64,000 nt of DNA, from NCBI GenBank assembly GCA_023262505.1, contig JALRAP010000005.1, positions 1 to 64,000 on the forward strand. Reading direction: 5' to 3'. This document shows, one piece after another, positions 25,061 through 33,738 of the stretch (within the stretch, counting starts at the first letter, position 1; each line of letters opens with the position of its first letter). Below the pieces are notes generated by a model, which saw only the letters and a list, made by a program, of their open reading frames with translations, ran no database searches and was not told where the DNA came from. The translations under genes and the position numbers were made by a program. The stretch comes from Bacteroidia bacterium. GTDB taxonomy: Bacteria > Bacteroidota > Bacteroidia > AKYH767-A > OLB10.

Positions 25061-26032
25061 ATGGCTGAGAAAACGGCATCGGAACAATCAAACCAAAATC
25101 CTGTCGGCAGACTGAAGCCCAACAGGAAGATGGTGGTGTTTGTGATATGCCTGATCATTTCATCAACTGCATGGCTTGCAACTACACTTACCGGCACATT
25201 TACCACCGACTACACGCTACCTCTCGCCTACCACAACACCCCGTTCAATGCTCGATTAGTTGGTGAGCTTCCTCGCGAGGCTACATTCCATTACCAAGGT
25301 AGCGGATGGGATATGTTGTATCTGGCGTTTCGTAAGATGCCCGATTCGCTCATAATTGATCTCGGCAAAAGCGATTCCAGTTCCATTGGAAAAATAAGTA
25401 TCCGGTCGCTCTCCCTAATTAGTCAGTTGCCCGACGACCCAATGCCTTACAAAGTGGAACCCGAGTGGATTGCCCCGGGCATAATCAGCGAGACGTCTAA
25501 AAAGATCCCGGTAATTGCCAAGCTCGACATTCGTTTCAGGAACAGGTTCGATTCTACAACTAGTGCGACAATTATCCCCGACAGTATCCAGATATCTGGA
25601 CCACCGGCTCAATTGAAGCTGATAAACAATGTGGAAACAGTAATGCTTATCAAGCAAGATGTATTCCAATCCATTTCTGAAGATTTGGAAATCAAAAAAA
25701 GCCTACCCAAAGGGGTTTTGCAATCGCACACCAATGTACAAGTCAACATCCCGGTTGGGGAGTTCACAGAAGGGTCTTTCATGGTTCCAGTGCAGCTAAA
25801 GAATGCTGGAAGCAAAAAGCTTAAAGTTTTGCCCTCCAAGGTTCGAGTGGTTTTTCAGGCTGAACTTTCCGCCTTTGGTGATATAAAATCCGAGGACTTT
25901 GTTCTGGTTGCGGATGCTGACCAAGCAATATCAAACGGTAAACCGCTAACGCTTGTGGTTGCACAAAAAACACCCTTCGCCAAACGACTCCGAATCGAAC
26001 CCGAGCAGGTGGAATATTTGATAGAACCATGA
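25061..26032 (+). CDS. YbbR/CdaR-like domain protein
   Basis: 323 aa. A basic N-terminus and one membrane helix (MVVFVICLIISSTAWLATTL) are followed by extracytoplasmic YbbR-type repeats (for example PDSIQISGPPAQLKLINNVET). In Firmicutes CdaR regulates the diadenylate cyclase CdaA; in Bacteroidota the homologue is usually placed before coaE, as here, and its role is unproven. The stop overlaps the coaE start (ATGA). Confidence 0.8.
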   Translation: MAEKTASEQSNQNPVGRLKPNRKMVVFVICLIISSTAWLATTLTGTFTTDYTLPLAYHNTPFNARLVGELPREATFHYQGSGWDMLYLAFRKMPDSLIIDLGKSDSSSIGKISIRSLSLISQLPDDPMPYKVEPEWIAPGIISETSKKIPVIAKLDIRFRNRFDSTTSATIIPDSIQISGPPAQLKLINNVETVMLIKQDVFQSISEDLEIKKSLPKGVLQSHTNVQVNIPVGEFTEGSFMVPVQLKNAGSKKLKVLPSKVRVVFQAELSAFGDIKSEDFVLVADADQAISNGKPLTLVVAQKTPFAKRLRIEPEQVEYLIEP

Positions 26033-26619
26033 AGGCCCGTTTGGTAGGCATAACCGGTGGTATCGGAAGTGGCAAGTCAACCATTTCGAAATGCCTGCGA
26101 ACGATGGGCTATTTTGTTTTCAATGCCGATGACCAGGCATCTTTTGCATTGGAGCATGAATCGGAAGTAGTTGAACAAGTCAAGGCTCTTCTCGGAAATG
26201 AAGCCTATGATTCCAACGGCAAGGCCAATCGTGCATTCATCGCCTCCAAGGTTTTTTCGGACAATATGTTGCTGAAAAAACTGAATACTATTCTACATCC
26301 GGTTGTTAGAAGGATGTTTGATGATTGGGTTGCTAATCATAACAGCGAAAAGACACTTTTCAAAGAAGCAGCCATCTTATTTGAAAGTGGAGCCAACCAG
26401 CAGGTTGATGAAGTGATTGCCGTAATAGCTCCCGAAAGTGTTCGACTTCAAAGGGTGCAGAAACGCGACAAGCGTTCGGAGAAGGAAATCCTGGATATCA
26501 TGGCCAGACAAATGAACCAAGACGAGCTTGTGGCAAAGTGCCAATATGTAATCAAAAACGATGACCATACCCCGGTAATGCCTGCATTGTTGGAGTTATT
26601 AAATAAGCTGGAAGGATAA
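26029..26619 (+). CDS. coaE: Dephospho-CoA kinase
   Basis: 196 aa. P-loop GITGGIGSGKST at the N-terminus, then DADDQ-like NADDQAS for substrate, HPVVRRMFDDWV and LFESGAN, and the lid region QKRDKRSEKEILDIMARQ. Catalyses the last step of coenzyme A synthesis, phosphorylation of the 3'-OH of dephospho-CoA. Overlaps the ybbR-like gene by four bases. Confidence 0.95.
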   Translation: MKARLVGITGGIGSGKSTISKCLRTMGYFVFNADDQASFALEHESEVVEQVKALLGNEAYDSNGKANRAFIASKVFSDNMLLKKLNTILHPVVRRMFDDWVANHNSEKTLFKEAAILFESGANQQVDEVIAVIAPESVRLQRVQKRDKRSEKEILDIMARQMNQDELVAKCQYVIKNDDHTPVMPALLELLNKLEG

Positions 26620-26629
26620 TTTAAGCGTT

Positions 26630-27574
26630 ATGGAGGGAAGGTTACCAATTGAAAAAACTCCCAAGGGGTTGCATTTCTGGCCTGGCGACTTCCATCTCGA
26701 CCCTAAGCGCGGGGTTGATAGAGCGGTAGTATCGCACGGACATGCTGACCATGCAATTCCATCCAATCGCGAAGTTTGGTGTACGCCCGCAACAGCAGCC
26801 ATCATGCATGCCCGATACGGCTCTAAACTTAAGTCGGTCATCCATCCGATTGAACTGGAACAACCGTTTCAAATCAACGGCATACAATTGAGTTTCCATA
26901 GCGCTGGACATATGCTAGGCTCAGCACAAACATTGATCGAACACAACGGCATCCGATACTGCTATACGGGGGATTTCAAAACCACCCACGACCCTTCATG
27001 CGAGCCTTTCAAAGCTGTTCGTTGCGATGTTTTGATTACCGAGACCACCTTTGCCGACCCCGAATACGATCATCCAAGTGACTCGGATGAGCTGGACCGG
27101 TTAGAGGCTTGGGCCGGTTACACTTGGGTGGTTGGTGCCTACAGCTTGGGAAAGTCCCAGCGTATCACACGACTATTAACCGAACGATTCCCAAACCGAA
27201 AGGTCATGGTTCATCCCGAGCCAGCAGTATTTCATCGAATATATGAGGACTACGGCATGGGTTTGGGCGAGTGGGAACATTACGATCACCATGCCTTCAA
27301 GCGTACCAATGATTTGATTTTAATCGTACCCCCCAAGGTCCTATCCAGTTTTCATGGTAGGCCAGGGATTGTTACAATGTTTGCCACCGGCTGGAAACGA
27401 CCTTACATTAGGGCAACACATCACATGCAAATAAGTGACCATGCCGATTGGGGTGAATTGTTGAGGTTAGTGGAATCAAGTGGTGCCACCACCATCATGG
27501 CCGTTCATGGCAGCGGAACAGAGTTGCAAAACCACCTTCAAAAAGCGAAGCCACATATCAATGTAATACTTTAG
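26630..27574 (+). CDS. MBL-fold DNA exonuclease (ligase-associated type)
   Basis: 314 aa. Metallo-beta-lactamase motif VSHGHADHAIPS (HxHxDH), later HSAGHMLGSAQ, YTGDFKTTHDPSC and SDHADWGEL. This matches the ligase-associated DNA exonuclease family, normally encoded with an ATP-dependent DNA ligase and a DEXH helicase; neither partner is in the window. It follows coaE by 10 bases and is probably cotranscribed with it. Confidence 0.85.
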   Translation: MEGRLPIEKTPKGLHFWPGDFHLDPKRGVDRAVVSHGHADHAIPSNREVWCTPATAAIMHARYGSKLKSVIHPIELEQPFQINGIQLSFHSAGHMLGSAQTLIEHNGIRYCYTGDFKTTHDPSCEPFKAVRCDVLITETTFADPEYDHPSDSDELDRLEAWAGYTWVVGAYSLGKSQRITRLLTERFPNRKVMVHPEPAVFHRIYEDYGMGLGEWEHYDHHAFKRTNDLILIVPPKVLSSFHGRPGIVTMFATGWKRPYIRATHHMQISDHADWGELLRLVESSGATTIMAVHGSGTELQNHLQKAKPHINVIL

Positions 27575-27604
27575 TTAATAAGCACTTATTAATTGTATTA
27601 CAAT
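27575..27604. promoter_or_regulatory. Two adjacent palindromes before nnr
   Basis: TTAATAAG-CA-CTTATTAA (18 bp, perfect arms) and directly after it ATTGTA-T-TACAAT (13 bp, perfect arms) fill the 35-base gap between the exonuclease stop and the nnr start. Without a T-run they do not look like a terminator; an operator or an RNA structure near the nnr start is possible. Confidence 0.5.
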
Positions 27605-27609
27605 TATAT

Positions 27610-29127
27610 ATGAAAATATTAAATTCTGAACAAATTCGTTTGATGGATACCTACACCATCCTAAACGAGCCTATTTCATCACTGGATTTGATGGAGCGGG
27701 CTGCTTCAGCGTGCGCCAAATGGATCTTACAAAACGTCCAAGTTGACCAACCAATTCTAATTTATTGTGGAAGTGGTAACAATGGCGGTGATGGCTTGGC
27801 GATCACGCGAATACTATCAGAAAACAAAATAGATTGCAAGGCCATCTTACTGAATTCCAAAGACAAACTAAGCGCAGACAACCAATCCAACCTCAATAGA
27901 CTTATCGAAAAACACCCAGGTAGGATTCAGATTATTACAAATAATAATACCGTTCCGCCCCCTCCCAAAGAATCCTTAGTGGTGGATGCCATCTTTGGAA
28001 CCGGTTTCAAGGGGGTTGCGACAGGCATTGAATCGGAGGCCATCAGAAAAATCAATACATCTGGATGTGTTGTGATAGCAATCGACTTACCTTCAGGTAT
28101 GGCTTCAAATGAAGCTACTCAAAAATCTATAAATAATGTAGTTAAATCAAATCATACCTTAACTTTTCAATACCTAAAACCATGTTTGGTGATGCCCGAA
28201 AACATGGAGTTGATTGGACAGGTTCATGTATTGGATATAGGTTTAGACGCCCGAGGGCTTGGTCAGTTCGAATCCGAAATAGAACTCGTCAGTATTGACC
28301 TGATACGCAGTATAATCAAGGATAGGCCTGCATCCGGACATAAGGGTGAGTTCGGGCATGCTACCATCATGGCAGGTGGGACCGGCAAAGCTGGCGCTGG
28401 AGTATTGGCTGCAAAATCCTGCTTAAGAAGCGGTTGCGGATTAATTACCATGATCGTTCCGCAAACGGAGAACCCCATTTTCCAATCGTCCGTTCCTGAG
28501 GCCATGACTATTTGCTACGGGGAGAACAACACATCTGTTGCCATCCCAATAAAAACCACAGCCTTAGCAGCTGGTCCAGGCATCGGCACCGGTCAAACAG
28601 CCAAAGAAACATTACATCACTTGATAGAAATTTGGGACAAACCGCTAGTTGCCGATGCAGATGCCTTGAATCTGTTAAGCGAGTCACCCAACCTGCTCAA
28701 CCGACTTCCCAAAGGCACTCTTCTCACACCACATGTGGGTGAATTTGAACGGCTTATTAAAAAGTCCACACAAAACGATTTTGAGCGACTAGAAGAACAA
28801 AAGGCATCATCCAAAAAGCTAAATTGTATCATTCTGCTAAAAGGCGCTTTTACCAAAATAACCACCCCTGAGGGTCGCATTTGGGTAAACCCAACAGGCA
28901 ATGCGGGAATGGCCAAAGGCGGCTCTGGCGATGTCTTAACCGGATTGATAGCCGGCCTGGCTGCGAGAGGCTACAGCTTGGAAGAGACTGCAATCCTGGG
29001 GGCTTATCTGCATGGTTTGGCGGGAGATCTGTGCGCAAAAAAACTAGGTATGGAGGCGATGCATGCGAGCGATATCATCGAGGCTATTCCACAAGCTTGG
29101 CAACAAGCTAACGACTACCAACTTTAA
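27610..29127 (+). CDS. nnr: Bifunctional NAD(P)H-hydrate epimerase / ADP-dependent NAD(P)H-hydrate dehydratase
   Basis: 505 aa with two domains in the standard order. The YjeF-N epimerase (about 1-215) shows IYCGSGNNGGDGLAI and DAIFGTGFKGV; the ribokinase-like dehydratase (about 225-500) shows GHKGEFGHATIMAGG, AAGPGIGT, DADALNLL, TPHVGEFERL and the catalytic AGMAKGGSGDVLTG. It repairs the hydrated forms of NADH and NADPH in the cytosol. It is preceded by twin palindromes and followed by the SRP RNA gene. Confidence 0.94.
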   Translation: MKILNSEQIRLMDTYTILNEPISSLDLMERAASACAKWILQNVQVDQPILIYCGSGNNGGDGLAITRILSENKIDCKAILLNSKDKLSADNQSNLNRLIEKHPGRIQIITNNNTVPPPPKESLVVDAIFGTGFKGVATGIESEAIRKINTSGCVVIAIDLPSGMASNEATQKSINNVVKSNHTLTFQYLKPCLVMPENMELIGQVHVLDIGLDARGLGQFESEIELVSIDLIRSIIKDRPASGHKGEFGHATIMAGGTGKAGAGVLAAKSCLRSGCGLITMIVPQTENPIFQSSVPEAMTICYGENNTSVAIPIKTTALAAGPGIGTGQTAKETLHHLIEIWDKPLVADADALNLLSESPNLLNRLPKGTLLTPHVGEFERLIKKSTQNDFERLEEQKASSKKLNCIILLKGAFTKITTPEGRIWVNPTGNAGMAKGGSGDVLTGLIAGLAARGYSLEETAILGAYLHGLAGDLCAKKLGMEAMHASDIIEAIPQAWQQANDYQL

Positions 29128-29163
29128 ATGAGGTTTATCAACTCAGATAGCTTCCAGTGTTGC

Positions 29164-29171
29164 TACCTTTG
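29164..29171 (+). promoter_or_regulatory. SRP RNA promoter -7 element (TACCTTTG)
   Basis: Exact TAnnTTTG match ending 5 bases before the first paired base of the SRP RNA, which is where transcription should begin. Confidence 0.65.
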
Positions 29172-29173
29172 TG

Positions 29174-29273
29174 TCGGGTAAGTCTTATACGACCAGCTCC
29201 TGTGAACCTCCCCAGATCCGGAAGGAAGCAAGGATAAACGGTTGTAGCGGTGCGATATAAGTAGCTTACCCAC
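29174..29273 (+). ncRNA. ffs: Signal recognition particle RNA (small bacterial 4.5S type)
   Basis: About 100 nt. The conserved Ffh-binding apical part is present: GACCAGCTCCTGTGAACCTC, CCCAGATCCGGAAGGAAGCA and AGGATAAACGG. The ends pair: GGGTAAG (29176-29182) with CTTACCC (29265-29271). A T-rich tail (CTTTTATTTT) follows and may end transcription. The RNA scaffolds Ffh and its receptor FtsY (encoded at 56.2 kb) in cotranslational targeting. Exact ends are estimates based on the pairing and promoter position. Confidence 0.93.
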
Positions 29274-29331
29274 TTTTATTTTATACTGTTTTTCAATATT
29301 TTATAGCCAACATCTAAAGCATTAATTTATC

Positions 29332-29928
29332 ATGCTTATAGAGATTCACCCGGAGAACCCACAGCCTAGGAGGATTCAACAAGTGGTGGAAAGCCTCCAA
29401 AACGGTGGCATCATCATCTTCCCAACAGACTCTGTTTATGCCATGGGATGCGATATTCGCCAAGCAAAGGCTTTCGAAAAGTTGTGTCGAATCAAGGGTA
29501 TTAAACCACAAAAGGCTCAATTTTCCTTTTTGCTTTCCAGCCTATCTCACATTTCAGAATATACCAAACCATTCGACCGAGAAGTATTTAAACTACTCAA
29601 AGCCAATCTGCCAGGTCCCTATACCTACATTCTGGAGGCGAGTAGCTTGGTACCGACCTTGTTCCGAAACAACCGAAAAACCATTGGTATCCGAGTGCCT
29701 AATTGTGAGATAACCCGTCAACTAATCGAAGGTATTGGCGGTCCGCTAGTTTCAACGTCCATACATAACGACTCTGACCAGATCATGGACTACCTTGCTG
29801 ATCCTGAAGAGATTCATGCCCATTTTGGCAAGGATGTAGACATAGTGATTGATGGTGGTCCCGGTAAAATAAAGCCCTCATCCATTATTGATTGTACAGG
29901 ACCTGAACCGATGATGATTCGGGAATGA
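29332..29928 (+). CDS. YrdC/Sua5/YciO family protein (threonylcarbamoyl-AMP synthase type)
   Basis: 198 aa. The dsRNA-binding-like YrdC core is complete: GGIIIFPTDSVYAMGCDI, LCRIKGIKPQKAQFSFLL, LPGPYTYILEAS and KTIGIRVPNCEI. The wording with FSFLLSSLSHIS and the 200-aa length is nearer to YciO than to TsaC. TsaC/Sua5 make L-threonylcarbamoyladenylate for tRNA t6A; YciO has the same fold and a less settled role. In Bacteroidota such a gene may be the only family member, so either role remains open. Confidence 0.85.
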   Translation: MLIEIHPENPQPRRIQQVVESLQNGGIIIFPTDSVYAMGCDIRQAKAFEKLCRIKGIKPQKAQFSFLLSSLSHISEYTKPFDREVFKLLKANLPGPYTYILEASSLVPTLFRNNRKTIGIRVPNCEITRQLIEGIGGPLVSTSIHNDSDQIMDYLADPEEIHAHFGKDVDIVIDGGPGKIKPSSIIDCTGPEPMMIRE

Positions 29929-29963
29929 GGAACAGCTAACTTTACGGCCCCAATACCCGCCCA

Positions 29964-31094
29964 TTGAAAATCATCATACTTGGTCCAGCCTACCCTCTTC
30001 GTGGGGGCATCGCCAACTTCAACGAGGCGCTTTGTAGAGAGTTGAACCAGATGGGACATACCTGTTCGATTGTCTCCTTTTCGCTCCAATACCCTGGATT
30101 CCTGTTCCCTGGAACTACCCAATTGGCTTCTGATGATCCAGCTCCCGAGGGATTGAAGATTGAAACCCTCTTGAATTCGGTAAACCCAATCAGCTGGATA
30201 ACAACCGCAAACCATATAAAACGTCAAAAGCCAGATCTAATGATAGTTCGATTTTGGCTACCGTTCATGGGTCCGGCATTGGGCTCAGTAATCAGGCTCG
30301 TTAAAAAAAACAGCAATATTCACGTGGTTGCAATCACCGATAACGTGATACCTCATGAGAAACGTTTGTTTGATCAGTCGTTTACCCGATGGTTTCTAAG
30401 TGTTTGCGACTCCTTTACCACCATGACGCAAAGCGTAGCGCAGGATTTGTCAGTGTTTGGAGTAGCAGGCCCTGTTGTCGTTTCACCACATCCAGTGTAC
30501 GACATATTCGGAACGCCCGTGGATCATGAGCAAGCCCGACAACAATTAGGAATTCATCCCAACCAAAAACTGGTGCTGTTTTTTGGTTTCATCAGAAAGT
30601 ACAAAGGACTGGACCTTTTGATCAGGGCTATGGCTGACACAAGGCTCAAATCGATGGATGTGAAGTTGATAGTTGCAGGTGAGTTTTATGAAGAACCCAA
30701 GCCATATCAGGATCTGATTCAAGAACTTGGACTTGAGGAACAAATAATCCTCCAGGATTACTACATACCTAAAGAACAGGTCAAAACCTATTTTGGTGCG
30801 GCAGATATTGTAGCACAACCCTATCGAACAGCCACACAAAGTGGAGTTACACAGATAGCCTATCATTTTGGCAAGCCTATGTTGGTGACTAACGTGGGAG
30901 GCCTACCCGAAATGGTGCCAGACGGAAAAGCCGGATACGTTACAGCTGCAGAACCAGAAGCCATAGCCCAAGCATTAGCCGACTACTTTTCAAATAACCG
31001 TAAACCGGAAATGGAGCGATTTGTAAGCATGCACAAGTCTGCATTCACTTGGTCTGGGTTTGCAAATGCATTGCTTCGCAATGCCGGATTCTGA
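29964..31094 (+). CDS. Glycosyltransferase, GT4/GT-B family
   Basis: 376 aa from a TTG start (MKIIILGPAYPLRGGIANFN), supported by the immediate Rossmann strand and the glycine-rich loop. The C-terminal nucleotide-sugar domain shows LVLFFGFIRKYKGLDLLIRA and VAQPYRTATQSGVTQIAYHFGKPMLV, the GT4 pattern (though with QSG instead of E-x7-E). It should transfer a sugar from an activated donor to a cell-surface glycan at the inner membrane; the acceptor is unknown. It is 35 bases after the YrdC gene. The M43 protease ORF in the track overlaps its end, but only because that ORF was extended too far upstream. Confidence 0.87.
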   Translation: MKIIILGPAYPLRGGIANFNEALCRELNQMGHTCSIVSFSLQYPGFLFPGTTQLASDDPAPEGLKIETLLNSVNPISWITTANHIKRQKPDLMIVRFWLPFMGPALGSVIRLVKKNSNIHVVAITDNVIPHEKRLFDQSFTRWFLSVCDSFTTMTQSVAQDLSVFGVAGPVVVSPHPVYDIFGTPVDHEQARQQLGIHPNQKLVLFFGFIRKYKGLDLLIRAMADTRLKSMDVKLIVAGEFYEEPKPYQDLIQELGLEEQIILQDYYIPKEQVKTYFGAADIVAQPYRTATQSGVTQIAYHFGKPMLVTNVGGLPEMVPDGKAGYVTAAEPEAIAQALADYFSNNRKPEMERFVSMHKSAFTWSGFANALLRNAGF

Positions 31095-31180
31095 TTAACG
31101 TCTGGCAATTAAACCCCGCTAGGGTTCAATTCCAAACTAACCGCCTCTTTACTATTTTAGTCATCGCTAAAAACCTAACC

Positions 31181-32464
31181 ATGCGTTTAAAACCCACCCT
31201 TTCCACAATGTTTGTCGCCCTCGCCTGTTTTACGGCATCGGCGCAAGCCCCCAAATGCCATACCGATGAGGCACATCAACAACTATTGAACTCCAATCCA
31301 GCCTTGATGCAGCAGCTGCAGTCAAACGAGATTTCAGTTCGGGAATGGATACAAAACAACCGTAATGGTCAACAACGAGGCGCCTCTACCCTGGTAACCA
31401 TTCCCGTGGTATTCCATGTCGTATATAAGAATAACACCCAGAACATAGCCGACTCCAACCTAGTTCGGCAGATAGATATCCTGAACGAATGCTACCGGCT
31501 TCAGAACACCAATTTCTCTCAAACCCGAGCAATTTTCGACACCATTGCCGCAGATGTGGAGGTGGAATTCTGCCTTGCCTCGGTTGATCCATCAGGAAAC
31601 CCTACCAACGGCATCACCCGAACCCAAGCACCTACATCGGCATTCTTTGACCCGCTTCTTGGTTTCGACAATGTGAAAAGGTCGGCTAATGGTGGTAAAG
31701 ACCCATGGCCAGCTGATCAATACCTGAACATCTGGATCTGTGACATGAGTTTGTTCGGGCTCACCGCGGTTTTGGGTTACGCCCAGTTCCCCGGTGGTGA
31801 CCCTCTTACGGATGGCGTGGTGATCCAATACCAGTTTACTGGATTCATGCCCAACAACACCACCAACAACAAAGGAAAAACCACTGTGCACGAAGTGGGA
31901 CATTGGCTAGGTTTGCGACATATCTGGGGAGATGGACAGGGCTCCTCTACCCCATGTGACTCTTCAGACTATGTAGACGATACTCCGAATGCCGACACGG
32001 CAAGCCAACAAACCTGCGTCATCAAAAACTCTTGCACTAATGAATCGGCCTATTGGAACAGCATCGGCGTTGATCCTCCAGACATGATTGAAAATTACAT
32101 GGATTATTCGTATGATGATTGCATGACCATGTTTACTGAGGGACAAAAGGACCGCATGCTTGGATTCCTGAATACAGTTCGCACGTCAATCATCACCTCA
32201 CCTGGCTGTGGCAATACGTCGACATTAGAACTGGCTGAATACCCACTGACCCTATATCCAAATCCAACTCACGACAAGATCCAAATCACATCAACGAACT
32301 TAAATCCAAAGCAAATTGAAATTTCCGATTTGTCAGGTAAGCTATGGATGCAAACAGATGAGATAAATACACTGGATGTAACCTCACTACCTCAAGGCGT
32401 TTATTTCATAAAAGCGTTAATGCAAAACGGCAGCTTCCGAACCATGCGGTTCATCAAAAACTAG
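31181..32464 (+). CDS. Secreted M43 family zinc metalloprotease with T9SS type A sorting domain
   Basis: The track ORF begins at 31049, inside the glycosyltransferase; the true start is the ATG at 31181, giving 427 aa with signal peptide MRLKPTLSTMFVALACFTASAQ. The catalytic site is HEVGHWLGLRH (His237, Glu238, His241, third ligand His247), and the Met-turn region lies at MIENYMDYSYDDCMTMFT. This is the cytophagalysin/ulilysin-type M43B metzincin. The last 75 aa (LTLYPNPTHDKIQI ... DLSGKLW ... GVYFIKALMQNG) are a type A T9SS sorting domain, so it should be secreted through the T9SS and cleaved at the surface. It is convergent with the NOS gene, 8 bases apart. Confidence 0.92.
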   Translation: MRLKPTLSTMFVALACFTASAQAPKCHTDEAHQQLLNSNPALMQQLQSNEISVREWIQNNRNGQQRGASTLVTIPVVFHVVYKNNTQNIADSNLVRQIDILNECYRLQNTNFSQTRAIFDTIAADVEVEFCLASVDPSGNPTNGITRTQAPTSAFFDPLLGFDNVKRSANGGKDPWPADQYLNIWICDMSLFGLTAVLGYAQFPGGDPLTDGVVIQYQFTGFMPNNTTNNKGKTTVHEVGHWLGLRHIWGDGQGSSTPCDSSDYVDDTPNADTASQQTCVIKNSCTNESAYWNSIGVDPPDMIENYMDYSYDDCMTMFTEGQKDRMLGFLNTVRTSIITSPGCGNTSTLELAEYPLTLYPNPTHDKIQITSTNLNPKQIEISDLSGKLWMQTDEINTLDVTSLPQGVYFIKALMQNGSFRTMRFIKN

Positions 32465-32472
32465 CAAACAGC

Positions 32473-33630
32473 TTATTTCAGTGAATTGAAATGGAAAGGG
32501 CATTTACCCTTTTTCTGTGTTTGCGCAGTATCCACCCTGCCAGCGCTCGGGATGATGGAACGATAGAAAAAGTTGGGGCCAACGACCTTGTTAACCAGTT
32601 CCGAGTGGAATATTGGAGAAGCGGATGACGACATAGGCGGCACCACCCAACTCCAATCACCGGTAGACTCACGGCCATGCTGCTCTTCAAGCCGTAAAAA
32701 CTGCATGAATTGTTCCGAAGCATCGTGATGGTTCTCGATAGCCACACCTGCCTTGCGGAAAGAATAGATAACCGCCCTATTCAGCTCAACCAAAGCTTTG
32801 TCTTTCCAAAGCGAATCTGAATTGCTTGTATCCAAACCCATTCTCAATGCAACTTCGGGAAGCTTGTTGTATCGGTGAACATCGCCGAAGTTTCGGCTAC
32901 CGATCTCGGTACCCATATACCAACCATTGAAGGGAGCAATAGGATACACAACACCACCAATCTCCAAAACCATATCAGATATGGCGGGCACTGCATACCA
33001 TTTCAATCCAAGATCCTCGAACCAGGGAAAATCAGGGTGCTTGATATCAACCAACATTTCTGGTTGGATGGATGGCTGATGCATTACGGTAGTACCATCT
33101 GATTTGGAGATCACCCATGGCAGCACGTCAAAATCGGTTTTAGGATCAACCTCCCAGCCTAATTGATTACAGGTTTTGGTGAAAACCTCCTCCGCCGGAT
33201 CACCTTTTCCGTTTCCATGCCCCGCAAAGCGGATCAGTTGATGGTTGAGTAATTGAAAATCGGCTCTCGGACTGAAAATCGTTATAACGGACAATACTTC
33301 TCCTTTGTTGAAAGCCAGATCCAAGTGGTTCTGCAATGCGTCAAAAACGTGTGATGGCTCATTGATTTCCCGAGCGTCAACCACTTTGAGGGACTTCCAA
33401 TAAAGCCTACCGATGCAACGATTGGAATTGCGCCAGGCCATCCGACAACCGTGAGCCAGTTCGCGAATCGTATGCACATAGCTTCCTGTTTCCAAAATCT
33501 CCCGCTCAACATCTTGTTTACGGGCGGATAATTCATCCAGTAAACCGAGCTCAGCATAGCATTGATCCAAAAAGACACTTGCTCTTGGCCAAACCGATCC
33601 TGCAGGCAAGGAGTAAGAATTGATGCTCAT
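32473..33630 (-). CDS. nos: Bacterial nitric oxide synthase oxygenase (stand-alone)
   Basis: 385 aa from the ATG at 33630 (the track start at 33660 adds ten residues that look unlike the family). The heme-thiolate site is AWRNSNRCIGRLYW with Cys72; the substrate-binding Glu is Glu242 in NGWYMGTEIGSRN; further conserved blocks are KDKALVELNRAVIYSF, HHDASEQFM and GDWSWVVPPMS, which carries the pterin-stacking Trp. These leave no doubt about the family. It oxidises L-arginine to NO and citrulline. No reductase domain is fused and none is adjacent, so it must borrow electrons from general flavodoxin or ferredoxin reductases, as Bacillus NOS does. bNOS is best known from Gram-positive bacteria; see findings. 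Confidence 0.95.
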   Translation of the reverse strand: MSINSYSLPAGSVWPRASVFLDQCYAELGLLDELSARKQDVEREILETGSYVHTIRELAHGCRMAWRNSNRCIGRLYWKSLKVVDAREINEPSHVFDALQNHLDLAFNKGEVLSVITIFSPRADFQLLNHQLIRFAGHGNGKGDPAEEVFTKTCNQLGWEVDPKTDFDVLPWVISKSDGTTVMHQPSIQPEMLVDIKHPDFPWFEDLGLKWYAVPAISDMVLEIGGVVYPIAPFNGWYMGTEIGSRNFGDVHRYNKLPEVALRMGLDTSNSDSLWKDKALVELNRAVIYSFRKAGVAIENHHDASEQFMQFLRLEEQHGRESTGDWSWVVPPMSSSASPIFHSELVNKVVGPNFFYRSIIPSAGRVDTAQTQKKGKCPFHFNSLK

Positions 33631-33738
33631 ACTTATCGTTGGAATTACTTTAACATGCACAATTCTAAAAAAGTTAAAAAATCGATGGAATTGTACATCC
33701 AGACGTCAATTCAACTATGAAAACAACCAATTGGAAAA

